32,648 bases of DNA, from NCBI GenBank assembly GCA_947245665.1, contig CAMXOP010000005.1, positions 1 through 32,648 on the forward strand, given 5' to 3'. Under the pieces are notes generated by a model. It did no database searches. It was not told where the DNA came from and saw nothing but the letters and a program-made list of their open reading frames with translations. Below, one piece after another: positions 18,225 to 27,493 of the stretch. Every line of letters starts with the position of its first letter. Position 1 is the stretch's first letter. This DNA is from an uncultured Clostridiaceae bacterium (GTDB taxonomy: Bacteria; Bacillota; Clostridia; TANB77; CAG-508). Position numbers and translations under genes: made by a program.

Positions 18225-19076
18225 TTATAATTTTATTATATCTATTTCTGATGTTATTTTGTTATTTCCATATGCATATATTATATATATTTGTCCATCT
18301 TTTCCTACTAGAAAATTGCTTACGTTGTCTGTTATATACATGGCATTGTTTACATCTCTTTTATATACTATTTGCCCTGTTGCTTCTGATATTGCTTGTG
18401 CTTGCTTACTTGCTTCTTTCACTTGATTTTCTATTTTTTTATTTACTTCTTTTTTGTCTATTTCATTTTTTTCTAATATTTCATTTAATGTTACTTTTTT
18501 TCCTGTTTCTATATCATAATTATATGTTTGTACTATTATTCTTTGTGCACTATTTCCTTCTTTTAATGTTGATTTTATGGCTAATGATAATATATTTTCA
18601 TTTAAATATGCTGTATATTTTACATCATATATTGTGTATTGCTTAGGTCCTGCAAATATGCTATTTACTTTATCTGCAAATATTGATTGTGTTATTCCAT
18701 TAAATTCTGTTGGTACATCTCCTATAATATTGAACACTGGTAGCTTTATATCTATACTATATTGTCCATCTTTTTCTTCTTGTATGTCATATGCAGTATA
18801 TATAACATCTTGTTCTTCATATCCTTCTACTTTTGTTACTCCCATTGTGCCAAATTTTTGCTTATTTAAATTATTGGTGAATAGTTTATTAAATTCTTGT
18901 AATAAGTCTTCTGGATTATCTGCCTTTTGGCTATCATCAACTATTGTATTTGCAATTTCATTTACTGCACTTTCATCTATAACTTTTTTTGCAAATATTT
19001 GATAATACACTGCTATTACTATTGCAATTATACATATTATACTTATTACAATATACATTATATTTCTTTTTTTCAT
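18225..19076 (-). CDS. Membrane-anchored DUF3298/DUF4163-type protein
   Basis: 283 residues with one N-terminal membrane helix (about 6-28) and an extracytoplasmic domain. The pattern PVFNIIGDVPTEFNGITQSIFADKVN, then a KYTAYLNENILSLAIKST strand pair, TYNYDIETGKKVTLNEIL, and a final block ending NNKITSEIDI fits the DUF4163-DUF3298 architecture of RsiV-like and other secreted clostridial proteins. No sigma factor gene lies next to it, so an anti-sigma role is not supported. The AGGAG site is 9 bases before the ATG. It is divergent from clpE. Confidence 0.7.
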   Translation of the reverse strand: MKKRNIMYIVISIICIIAIVIAVYYQIFAKKVIDESAVNEIANTIVDDSQKADNPEDLLQEFNKLFTNNLNKQKFGTMGVTKVEGYEEQDVIYTAYDIQEEKDGQYSIDIKLPVFNIIGDVPTEFNGITQSIFADKVNSIFAGPKQYTIYDVKYTAYLNENILSLAIKSTLKEGNSAQRIIVQTYNYDIETGKKVTLNEILEKNEIDKKEVNKKIENQVKEASKQAQAISEATGQIVYKRDVNNAMYITDNVSNFLVGKDGQIYIIYAYGNNKITSEIDIIKL

Positions 19077-19318
19077 ATGATAAAACTCCTATTCTTTTTC
19101 TTACTACTTGTATTATAGCATTAGCACTCTTCCATTTCAATATATTTTTTATTTTCATAGAAAATTATTTTACTGAATTTTCGTGTAAAGTTAACTTCTA
19201 TTAATATATATTAGAAATGGAATTTACTTTTTTAATTTATTACTTTTATTTTTTAATATTTTTAAAACTGTAATAGTAATTATTTCCAGTTAAACTCTTA
19301 GCATTTGTTGTTTTTTAA

Positions 19319-19347
19319 TTGACTATTTTCTTCTTTTAGTGTATGAT
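19319..19347 (+). promoter_or_regulatory. clpE promoter
   Basis: TTGACT (19319-19324), 17 bases, TATGAT (19342-19347), about 40 bases before the ATG. I see no CtsR heptad repeats and no CIRCE element. The rest of the 310-base divergent gap (19077-19386) is AT-rich with nothing else I can name. Confidence 0.65.
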
Positions 19348-19386
19348 ATACTTGTTAAATTTTAAATAAAGGAGTATTTTCAAAAT

Positions 19387-21712
19387 ATGTTATGTTCAAT
19401 ATGTAATAAAAATACAGCTGTTATTTTTATAAATAAGCAGCTTCCAGATAAAAGTTTTGCTACTGAAGGCTTATGTTATGATTGTGCTAAACAAAAAGGC
19501 ATTAACCCTTTAGAAGCATTAACAAAACAAGCTAACTTATCTGAAGAAGATATGAAAGATATGGCAAATCAGATAGAAACTATGTTTAAAGATATGTCTG
19601 ATAATATAGATTTAGATTCAATTATTAATGTAGAAGAAGGTCCTAATGGATTTGATGATAATGCTGAACTTTCTAATGGTGCAGTTCCTTTAGGCTCTAT
19701 TTTTTCGAATATGTTTGGAATGAAAAATAATTCTGAAGAAACTGAACCTTCTAATTCTTCTAACAAAAAGAAGGTTAAAGTTAATCAAAAACCTAAAGAT
19801 AAAAAGAAGAAAGCTTTAGATACTTTCGGAACAAATTTAACTTTTAAGGCTAAGAATAATGAAATTGATGATGTAGTTGGTAGAAATAGGGAAATTCAAA
19901 GAATTGTACAAATTTTAAATAGACGTTCTAAAAATAACCCTTGTTTAATTGGTGAACCTGGTGTTGGTAAAACAGCTATTGCTCAAGGTTTAGCTATTAA
20001 AATTGCTCAGCGGTAAAGTTCCTGCAAAACTTTTAAATAAAGAGGTTTATTTACTTGATATGACTGCTGTTATAGCTGGTACACAATTTAGAGGCCAATT
20101 TGAAGCAAGAATGAAATCTATTATTGATGAATGTAAATCTTTAGGTAATATTATTTTAGTTATTGATGAAATTCACAATATTATAGGTGCTGGTGATGGT
20201 GAACATTCTATGAATGCTGCAAATATTTTAAAACCTTCTCTTTCTAATGGTGAAATTCAATTAATTGGTACTACTACTTTAAAAGAATATAGAAAATATA
20301 TTGAAAAAGATAGTGCTTTAGAAAGGAGATTTCAGCCTGTTATTGTTGAAGAACCTTCTATTACTGATTCTATTGATATTCTTGAAGGTGTAAAAAAATA
20401 TTATGAGGATTTTCATAAAGTAAAAATTTCTACAGATGTAATTAGACAAACTGTAATAATGTCTGAAAAATATATTCACGATAGATTTTTACCAGATAAA
20501 GCAATAGATATATTAGATGAAGCATGTTCAAGAATTAATTTAAATAATAAAGATTTATATGAATTAGAAGTATTAAAAAATGAACTTGTAAAAGTTCAAG
20601 AAGAAAAAGAAGAAGCTGCTGGAGCAGATTCAACTGAAGATTATAAAAAAGCAGCCGAATTAAAGGCTAAAGAATGTTCTTTAATAGAGAAAATAGAAAA
20701 AATAAATAGTCAGCTTAAATTAAAAGATTTAACTATTCAAGATATTGCAGAAGTAATTGAGCATTGGACTAAAATACCTGTTACTAAGATAACAGAAGAA
20801 GAAACTATAAAATTATTAAATTTAGAACAAAATCTTCATAAAAGAGTTATTGGTCAACAAGAAGCTTTAGAAAGTGTATCTCGTGCAATTAGAAGAAATA
20901 GAGCTGGACTTAAAAGTACAAAAAGACCACCTTCTTTTATATTTGTTGGGCCTACAGGTGTTGGTAAAACTGAACTCGCTAAAAGTTTAGCTTTTGAAAT
21001 GTTTGGAAATGAAAATGCTATTATAAGAGTAGATATGTCAGAATATATGGAAAGCCACTCTACTTCAAAGTTAATAGGGTCACCTCCAGGATATGTAGGT
21101 TATGATGATGCTGGTCAATTAACTGAAAAGGTTAAGCGAAACCCTTATTCTATTGTACTACTTGACGAAATTGAAAAAGCCCACCCTGATGTATTTAATG
21201 TTCTACTTCAAGTTTTAGATGATGGAAGGTTAACTGACAACCAAGGAAATACTGTAAGTTTTGAAAATACTATTATAATAATGACTTCAAATGCTGGTTC
21301 TAACTTAAATACTAATTCAATTGGTTTTGGTGGAACATCAATTGCAAATAAAAATAAAATATTAGATGCTTTAAAAGATACTTTTAGACCTGAGTTTTTA
21401 AATAGGGTAGATGAAATTGTTGTATTTAACCCATTAAATAATGATGAGCTACTACAAATAGTTGATTTAATGTTAGAAGATACATCTAAAGCTTTAGCTA
21501 ATAAAAATATAACAATGACTATGACTGCTGAAGCTAAAAATTTACTTTTACAAAAAGGAACTGATTTGAAGTATGGTGCAAGGCCTCTAAGGAGAGCTAT
21601 TCAAAGATATATAGAAGATGAGCTTTCTGATATGATTTTAAAGGGTGAACTTAAAAATGGTGAGTGTATAAATGTTGATCTTGAAGATGATAAATTAAAA
21701 TTTAATATATAA
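19387..21712 (+). CDS. clpE: ATP-dependent Clp protease ATP-binding subunit (ClpE-type), read through one CGGT +1 site
   Basis: 774 residues after reading CGGT at 20011-20014 as one residue. The N-terminal zinc finger (CSIC at 3-6, CYDC at 30-33) is the ClpE hallmark. A charged linker (about 45-150) leads to AAA1 with Walker A GEPGVGKT (189-196), Walker [10 protein letters not shown] and a sensor region. A short coiled-coil middle domain follows, then AAA2 with [11 protein letters not shown] and [13 protein letters not shown]. The loop NSIGFGG carries the IGF-type motif that docks on ClpP. It unfolds damaged proteins for ClpP. The recoded Gly209 is in IAQGKVPAKL, 13 residues after Walker A; in the zero frame CGG is followed at once by TAA, giving a 209-residue stub. 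CGG at 19827 (TTC GGA) is out of frame. Confidence 0.93.
20011..20014 (+). other. CGGT +1 recoding site in clpE (Gly209)
   Basis: Reads ATT GCT CAG CGGT AAA GTT CCT. The family has (A/E)GxVP here. In the zero frame the next codon is the stop TAA, so the unshifted product ends immediately. Confidence 0.92.
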
Positions 21713-21721
21713 AAATAAGAA

Positions 21722-21809
21722 GGCACGGTTGCCCCATGCCCCTACAGTTTAAAAGTTATAAAAAATTGATTTTATACATTATTTTCGTATGGGTACATGC
21801 TACTGTGCC
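21722..21809. repeat. MITE-like element with GGCAC ends
   Basis: An 88-bp stretch with inverted ends (GGCACGGTTGC at the left, GCTACTGTGCC at the right) and an internal CCCCTACAG. It lies between clpE and pgsA. The left part resembles 8907-8931, and its CCCCTACA recalls the ends of 29315-29427. Confidence 0.55.
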
Positions 21810-21872
21810 ATTTATAAATAAACACAACAATAATTGTAGAATAGATAGTTATTTATCTAATAGGAGGAACTT

Positions 21873-22481
21873 ATGAAGAAAATAAAAAACTGGTGTAGAC
21901 ATATACCAAATGCATTAACAATTTTAAGATTTATATTAATACCTTTTATTGTTTTAAGCATAGTAAATGAGAATTATATAGAAGCATTTATATTTTTAAC
22001 ACTATCAGGTCTTACTGATGTATTAGATGGTTTTATAGCAAGAAGATTTAATTTTATAACTAACTTTGGGAAATTAATAGACCCACTAGCTGACAAAACA
22101 ACACAAATAGCCATATTGGTTACTTTTGCTTTAAAAGATATTATTCCTATGTGGATTTTACTAATTGTATTTATAAAAGAATTTGTTATGATAGCAGGTG
22201 CCTCTTTCCTTTATGGAAAAGAACTTGTAGTATCAAGTAGATGGTATGGAAAACTTGCAACTGTATTATTTTATTTAGCAATAGTATCTTCTTTTATTAT
22301 AAAATATGTAAATGCAACATCTTTACTTCCAGAAGATACATTTAGCTTCGTTCCTCAGTTTGATATATATATTTATTACTTGGCATTAATTGCAACTGTA
22401 TTTTCTTTAGTAATGTATTATATAACTTTTTATAAACAAGGTTATTTGAAAAAAGAAAATTTGAAAATAGAAGAAAAGTAG
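21873..22481 (+). CDS. pgsA: CDP-diacylglycerol-glycerol-3-phosphate 3-phosphatidyltransferase
   Basis: 202 residues, normal for the family. It has the complete CDP-alcohol phosphotransferase signature D..DG..AR.........G...D...D: LTDVLDGFIARRFNFITNFG followed by KLIDPLADK (about 48-76). The N-terminus IPNALTILRFILIPFIV is typical of PgsA. Four or more membrane helices follow. It makes phosphatidylglycerol-phosphate at the membrane. A TAGGAGG site lies 6 bases before the ATG. There are no CGG triplets. Confidence 0.93.
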   Translation: MKKIKNWCRHIPNALTILRFILIPFIVLSIVNENYIEAFIFLTLSGLTDVLDGFIARRFNFITNFGKLIDPLADKTTQIAILVTFALKDIIPMWILLIVFIKEFVMIAGASFLYGKELVVSSRWYGKLATVLFYLAIVSSFIIKYVNATSLLPEDTFSFVPQFDIYIYYLALIATVFSLVMYYITFYKQGYLKKENLKIEEK

Positions 22482-22503
22482 ATGAATAAAAGTAAAGATT
22501 GAG

Positions 22504-22549
22504 AAAAATTAGGAAAGATTTAGACGTGTCCAAATCTTTCCTAATTTTT
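22504..22549. terminator. Bidirectional terminator / palindromic repeat unit
   Basis: Perfect 18-bp stem (22504-22521 with 22532-22549) with loop AGACGTGTCC, between convergent pgsA and the BofC-like gene. It has GGAAAGATTT arms, so it belongs to the same family as 15912-15950 and 27854-27940. Confidence 0.85.
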
Positions 22550-22580
22550 TTCAATCTTTCCCAAATCTTTCTTTTTATTC

Positions 22581-23177
22581 TTATTCATAGTCTTCTAATG
22601 TTTTATTTAGCTTATCTCTTCCATCTACTCGTATACCTTGTTTTAGTCTATTAATATCTTCTTCTGGTAAATAATTTGTTAATATTGCTGTTTTTTCTTT
22701 TAAGGTTTCTTTTTCATTTTCATCTAATATATATATTGCTATATGATTATCTAGCTCTTTTAATATATAATGTTCTTTACAAATTCCTTCTTCTTCTTTA
22801 TAGAATAGTACTTCGTCATTTCTAAATGTCACTATATTCCAATCTTTATATATACCTTCTAGGTCTTCTCTTGTTTTATTTACCATTACTTCAGCTACTT
22901 TTTCTTTTTCAACTGTTATATGTTCACATTTTTTGTAGTAAACCTTAAATATAAACATACTATTGGGAGATACCTTCTCTTGTTCACTTGTGGTTGTTAC
23001 TAGGTCCATATTACTTTGTATTATATTTTCTTCTATTTGATTTTTTTCTATAATATTTTTTTGATTCTCTTCTTGTTGTAGATTCGAATTTGTATTTTTA
23101 TATATTATAACTCCAATTGTTACTAATATGGCAAATATTAGTATTCCTATAATACTAATTAAATATCCTTTTCTCAT
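22581..23177 (-). CDS. BofC C-terminal-domain-like membrane protein
   Basis: 198 residues: an N-terminal membrane helix (about 5-27), a Gln/Asn/Glu-rich linker (about 30-70), then a domain with YYKKCEHI, a second conserved EGICKEHYILKE block, IAIYILDENEKETL and LPEEDINRLKQGIRVDG. This pattern matches the BofC C-terminal domain of clostridial proteins. BofC in Bacillus restrains SpoIVB-triggered sigma-K processing in the forespore. Whether this one does is inference. No CGG on its coding strand. Confidence 0.65.
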   Translation of the reverse strand: MRKGYLISIIGILIFAILVTIGVIIYKNTNSNLQQEENQKNIIEKNQIEENIIQSNMDLVTTTSEQEKVSPNSMFIFKVYYKKCEHITVEKEKVAEVMVNKTREDLEGIYKDWNIVTFRNDEVLFYKEEEGICKEHYILKELDNHIAIYILDENEKETLKEKTAILTNYLPEEDINRLKQGIRVDGRDKLNKTLEDYE

Positions 23178-23196
23178 ACTATCATTCCTTTTTCAG

Positions 23197-23242
23197 AAAT
23201 TAGAAATTGGCGGTTAGATATTTAAACTCTAATTTCTAATTT
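23197..23242 (-). terminator. Stem-loop downstream of comEC
   Basis: AAATTAGAAATT (23197-23208) / AATTTCTAATTT (23231-23242), T-rich on both sides, 60 bases past the comEC stop. Confidence 0.6.
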
Positions 23243-23302
23243 TTATTCTTATATTAGTATGATAAGTTCTTGTTAAATTTATACAATTTTATTTTTTAAA
23301 TA

Positions 23303-25811
23303 TTAAATTTTATTTTGTTGTATAAATTCTTTAATCTTCATTCGCCCATTGCTATTTATAACAATTGAAATTTCTCCCATTTCGTCTGTTCTGTATATTC
23401 TACATCCGCAAATTTTCTAATCTTTTTAATACATCATCACTTGGGTGTCCAAAGTTGTTATTTTCACCTACTCCTATTAGAGCTATTTGTGGTTTTACTA
23501 ACTCTAGAAATTCCTGTATACTTGAGGTTTTCGAGCCATGGTGTGCTATTTTTAATATTTTACTATGTAGTTTATTTGTTTTTATATATTTATTTACTAT
23601 TTCTTCTTCTGCTATTTTTTCTATATCTCCTGTAAATAACATAGTAAAATTATTATAGTTTAGTTTCATTACTAGCGAGTTGTTGTTTAATATGTTACTT
23701 GCTATTAGTGTCTCTTGTGGCCATAATATTTCTATATCTATATTTTTTTCTATTTTGATTTTATTATTTAATTTTGCTATATGTACTCTTATATTCTCCT
23801 CTTTTGCAAGTTTTAAAAATTTATTATAGTTTGCTGATTCTTTCCCCTGTTTTGCTATAATTACATTCTTTACTTTTAGTTCTTCTATTACTGTTAATAT
23901 CCCGTCCGGACATGGTCAAAATCAAAGTGTGATATGAAAATATAATCTAATTTTGTTATTCCTCTATCTAATAAATATGGTATTAATGTATTCTTCCCTA
24001 TATCATAATTGTCATTTGTTTCATTTCCTCCCCCATCTATTAATATTGTTTTATGATTTGGTGTTATAATTAGTGTACAATCGCCTTGCCCTACATCTAT
24101 AAAATATATTTTTAAAGTTGAAGGTAGTAATTTTACTAATTGAAAAAGTATTATTATTATTAAAATTACTACAATTATATTTTTTTGTAATTCCTTATTC
24201 TCTAATTTATTTAATATTATTCTTTCAAATCTTTTTTGCTTTGTTATTCTATAAAAATTTGTTTCATTGTTTTCTATTATTTTTTCTGTATTCTGTTGAT
24301 TTTTTATACAAAAACAAGTTGTGTTCCTATATTTTATTAGATATATTACAATGCTTAAAATTATATAGTATAAAATTACTGCAAATATACTTGGAGTTTT
24401 TACATATATTTTTGAGAGTGGCAAACCACTAGTGAAATTTGCTATTTGTATAAGTAATTGTATAAATATTGATAATACTATTGCTGGTATTTTTGAAATT
24501 TGTATTGATATAAACGATATAAAAATTGTTATAAAACCTAATATTATTATAATTCCTAAAATTGGACCTGCTAATATATTTGATATAAAAAATGTTAATG
24601 ATATTGTATTGTAGTGCATAGCTACTATTGGAAATATTATTAAGTTTGCTGATATACTTACTATCATCATTTGCTTTATAGTAGTTCTAAATTTATTTGT
24701 TATTTTTAATGTAGGTAATTTTATTTTTTCTTCTAAGATTTTGTTAAACAAAATAATTCCTAATGTTCCTCCATATGAAAGTTGCATTCCTACATCTAAA
24801 ATTTTATATGGATTTATGATTAGTATTACTAATAGTGAAATACTTATACTTGCTATAATATTAGGTTTTCTATATATTAAACTTCCGAGCAATTATATAT
24901 ATAGCCATTATACAAGCTCTAGTAACTGAGGCAGTTCCTCCAGTTAAAAATATAAATAAAATTAGTAAAATTATAGTTACTATTTTTGAAAATCTTTTAT
25001 TAGTTTTAATTATTTTTAATATAAATGTTATTCCTAAAATTACATATGCTACATGTGCTCCTGATACTGCTAACATGTGTGATAAATTACTATTTCTAAA
25101 ACTTTCTTCAATTTCATTAGTTAATTTTTCTTTATTTCCTATTAAAATTCCTGTAAATAGATTTGCTTGCTCTTTTGTTAAAATTTGATTTGCATTATTT
25201 GTTATTTTAGAATTTATTTTATTTATAAAAATTAATAATTTATTATACTCAAATTTTTCTATTTTTTCTATTTTATTTGTTTCTATAATTCCATATATTT
25301 TTTTAGTTTTTAAATATTGTTTGTAATCAAATCCACCATTATTTCTTTGAGATGTTGGCTTTTTATATTGACCTATGAAAGTAATTTTATCACCATATTC
25401 GAGCTTATTTTTATTGTTTTTTATAGATAAGAGCAATGTCCCATTATATTTTTTATTTCCATTTATGTTTTTTACTTTTATTGTACATGTATCCTTATAT
25501 TCTTTTTTATTAATATTACTTATAACTATTGCTTGTACTTTTACTTCTCCTTGTATGTTTTTATATTTTGTTTCAACGGATCTTTCAAGAAGTGATATAT
25601 ATGTGAAACTTAATATAAATATTATTAATATTAAAATTAGCTTTCTATTTGGAATTAATATTTTTATGTATCTGTTTAAGTTTTTTAATTTTCTTACTTT
25701 TTTAATTAATATTATTGTGATTATTAATAAAATTAAAGGAACTATATTTTTTATATATAGCCCCCATATTATTCCTAACATATATGCAACCATTATCATA
25801 AATATTGTCAT
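23303..25811 (-). CDS. comEC: DNA internalization competence protein ComEC/Rec2, read through four CGGN +1 sites
   Basis: 834 residues once four quadruplets (24884, 23905, 23901, 23405) are each read as one residue; coordinates run from the ATG at 25811 (AAGGAG 7 bases upstream; the ATG at 25841 has no such site) to TAA at 23303. The order is N-terminal membrane helices and DUF4131 (about 1-190), the competence domain with AVSGAHVAYVI and many helices (about 230-520), and a metallo-beta-lactamase domain with DVGQGDCTLIITP, LIDGGG, SHFDFDHVGG, FTGD and AHHGSKTS. ComEC forms the channel that moves single-stranded DNA into the cell. The tandem site supplies both Gly of HVGG next to the metal ligands. 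Without shifts the gene would be four useless fragments. No other CGG occurs on the strand. Confidence 0.92.
23405..23408 (-). other. CGGA +1 recoding site 4 in comEC (Gly801)
   Basis: The sense strand reads TTA GAA AAT TTG CGGA TGT AGA ATA TAC. The shift joins VLKRLENLG to CRIYRTDEMGEISI, the expected ComEC end. Confidence 0.88.
23901..23908 (-). other. Tandem CGGA-CGGG +1 recoding sites 2 and 3 in comEC (Gly635-Gly636)
   Basis: The sense strand reads GAC CAT GTC CGGA CGGG ATA TTA ACA. Reading both quadruplets as Gly gives DFDHVGGILTVIEELK, the conserved HxGG of the metallo-beta-lactamase domain. Confidence 0.9.
24884..24887 (-). other. CGGA +1 recoding site 1 in comEC (Gly309)
   Basis: The sense strand reads ATA ATT GCT CGGA AGT TTA ATA. 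The shift joins RACIMAIYIIAG to SLIYRKPNIIASISIS inside the competence membrane domain. Confidence 0.88.
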
Positions 25812-25884
25812 ATTTTTTCTCCTTATTCTGATTGCCCCCATTTTTAATTATTCATTATTAAACCTTTATTGTTTATTAATTATA

Positions 25885-27291
25885 TTATTGTATTACTCTT
25901 CTTGCTGTCTCATATCTTTTTAAGTAACTTCCTGATGTTAGTGTTGATATTTTTACGCAATAGCCTGTTCCTGATGACGCATGTATGAAGTTTCCATCTC
26001 CTATATAAATTCCACAATGCCCTATTCCACTTCCTGTCTCATAGTCTGTGAAAAATACTAAATCCCCTGGCTGTAAATTCTCTTTTGCTATATGTGTTCC
26101 AACTCTTGATTGTGCTGTTGCTGAATGGCTTAGTTTTACTCCAAAGTTTTTTAGTACATACATTGTAAAACCTGAACAATCAAATGTATTTGGTCCTGAA
26201 GCTCCATATACATACTTACAACCTAAATATTTTTTTGCATACTCTACGACTTGTTGGCCTTTTGATATATTGGCTGGTTGATTATTTTGAGTAGCATTTT
26301 GTTGTGTATTTTTTTCTTCCTCTCTATTTGTTTCACCCCTTGATGTTGTAGCTACTTGTTTATCAGACAATAGCCTTTTTGCTATATATCCTGTTTTTCC
26401 TGCTACTTCTACTTTATACCAATCTCCATTTTCTGCTACTACTTTTACTGCATTATTTAGTATTAGTGAATCTACTACTTCATGCTCTGTACTAGGTCCT
26501 TTTCTTACATACACTGATGTGTTATTTATATACATTGTTTTCTCTGCTATTTTTGTGTCAGATGTAATTTGTTCTTCCTCATTTTGTGAATTATTATCAT
26601 TAGGTTTAGTAATTTCTGTATCATCTGAAACTACAGTGGAATCAATTAATACATCTTGTCTAATCCAGCCTAATACTTCATCTGTTTCTACATATGCCCA
26701 GCCATTTGTTTTCGATATAATTGTAACATTGCTATTACCTTTTATGTTTTGTATAATATTTGCATTTATTAAAGGTAATATATATATATTGCTATCTTTA
26801 GAAACTTTCTTTTCTTTTATTTCTGTAGGAGTTAATTCTGAACTTGTTTGAAGTGTATTTTCTTGTCCTTCTCCTTCCGAAATTTCTTCATTGTTTTTAG
26901 TATTGTTAGTTACTGTATTGTTTGATATTGTATTTGTCTCTATAGTATTTGTAACGTTATTAGTTTCTGTATTGTTTTTGATACTAATTGTATTTTCTTC
27001 TACATTATTTGTATTGTTATTTTCTTCTTTTACTTTTACATAGTCTTTATGTACAAATCCTGTAATTCCTTTTATTTTTACTTTATACCAATCTCCAGCT
27101 TCTTCAATATATTCTAATTTTTCACCATAATTTAATAATTCTAATATTGTAGATTCTGTAGATGCTTCTTTCCTTAGCTTTAGTGTATCTGTATTTACAG
27201 TTAGTGTTTTAGCATTAATATGTGAAGAAATTATTATTAATATTGCTACAATTAGTGCTAAAATTGTAAGTACGTTTTTTACTAATTTCAT
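25885..27291 (-). CDS. Secreted SH3-domain NlpC/P60 peptidoglycan hydrolase
   Basis: 468 residues. A signal peptide (about 1-28, ending SSHINA) precedes three bacterial SH3 domains (about 30-92; about 160-218; about 248-306), each with GDWYKV or NGWAYVE cores. A Thr/Asn/Glu-rich linker (about 93-155) is of low complexity. The NlpC/P60 domain (about 345-468) has the catalytic Cys in FDCSGF, His in GHCGIYIGDG, and HASSGTG. It probably cuts D-Glu-to-diamino-acid links in wall peptides, outside the membrane. It precedes comEC by about 70 bases. The one CGG on the coding strand (26877, TCG GAA) is out of frame. Confidence 0.92.
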   Translation of the reverse strand: MKLVKNVLTILALIVAILIIISSHINAKTLTVNTDTLKLRKEASTESTILELLNYGEKLEYIEEAGDWYKVKIKGITGFVHKDYVKVKEENNNTNNVEENTISIKNNTETNNVTNTIETNTISNNTVTNNTKNNEEISEGEGQENTLQTSSELTPTEIKEKKVSKDSNIYILPLINANIIQNIKGNSNVTIISKTNGWAYVETDEVLGWIRQDVLIDSTVVSDDTEITKPNDNNSQNEEEQITSDTKIAEKTMYINNTSVYVRKGPSTEHEVVDSLILNNAVKVVAENGDWYKVEVAGKTGYIAKRLLSDKQVATTSRGETNREEEKNTQQNATQNNQPANISKGQQVVEYAKKYLGCKYVYGASGPNTFDCSGFTMYVLKNFGVKLSHSATAQSRVGTHIAKENLQPGDLVFFTDYETGSGIGHCGIYIGDGNFIHASSGTGYCVKISTLTSGSYLKRYETARRVIQ

Positions 27292-27402
27292 AAAATATTT
27301 TCTCCTTTTGTAGATATTCTATTACCACCTCAGTATATACTTTATTTCCGTAAAAGTCAACAAATTTTGTAATATAAATTACATAAAATTTTATCAATGT
27401 GC

Positions 27403-27431
27403 TTTACATTTTACATAAAATTTGTTATAAT
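27403..27431 (+). promoter_or_regulatory. Promoter of the small Cys-rich gene
   Basis: TTTACA (27403-27408), 17 bases, TATAAT (27426-27431), about 60 bases before the ATG. The leader has a short inverted repeat GAACTA/TAGTTC at about 27453-27470. Confidence 0.7.
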
Positions 27432-27493
27432 TTAAACATTAACTGTTTAATTGAACTAGCTTTATAGTTCTTTCACCTAATAGGAGGTTTTAT

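Noticed and set aside
19300-19386. CtsR or CIRCE control of clpE
   Set aside because: No GGTCAAA heptads or CIRCE inverted repeat could be found upstream.
1284-24887. Classical slippery-sequence +1 frameshifting
   Set aside because: No shared heptamer, no internal Shine-Dalgarno sequence and no common downstream structure is seen. The preceding codons vary and their tRNAs would not pair in the +1 frame. Only CGGN is common.
1284-24887. Simple reassignment of CGG to another amino acid (three-base reading)
   Set aside because: A three-base reading of any amino acid leaves the downstream frame wrong. Only a net +1 at each site restores the proteins.
1284-25811. Treating the eight split genes as ordinary pseudogenes
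   Set aside because: All eleven lesions are identical in kind (C before an in-frame GGN), with no other stop, deletion or substitution damage in the same genes, and several of the genes are essential or core. Random decay would give mixed lesions.
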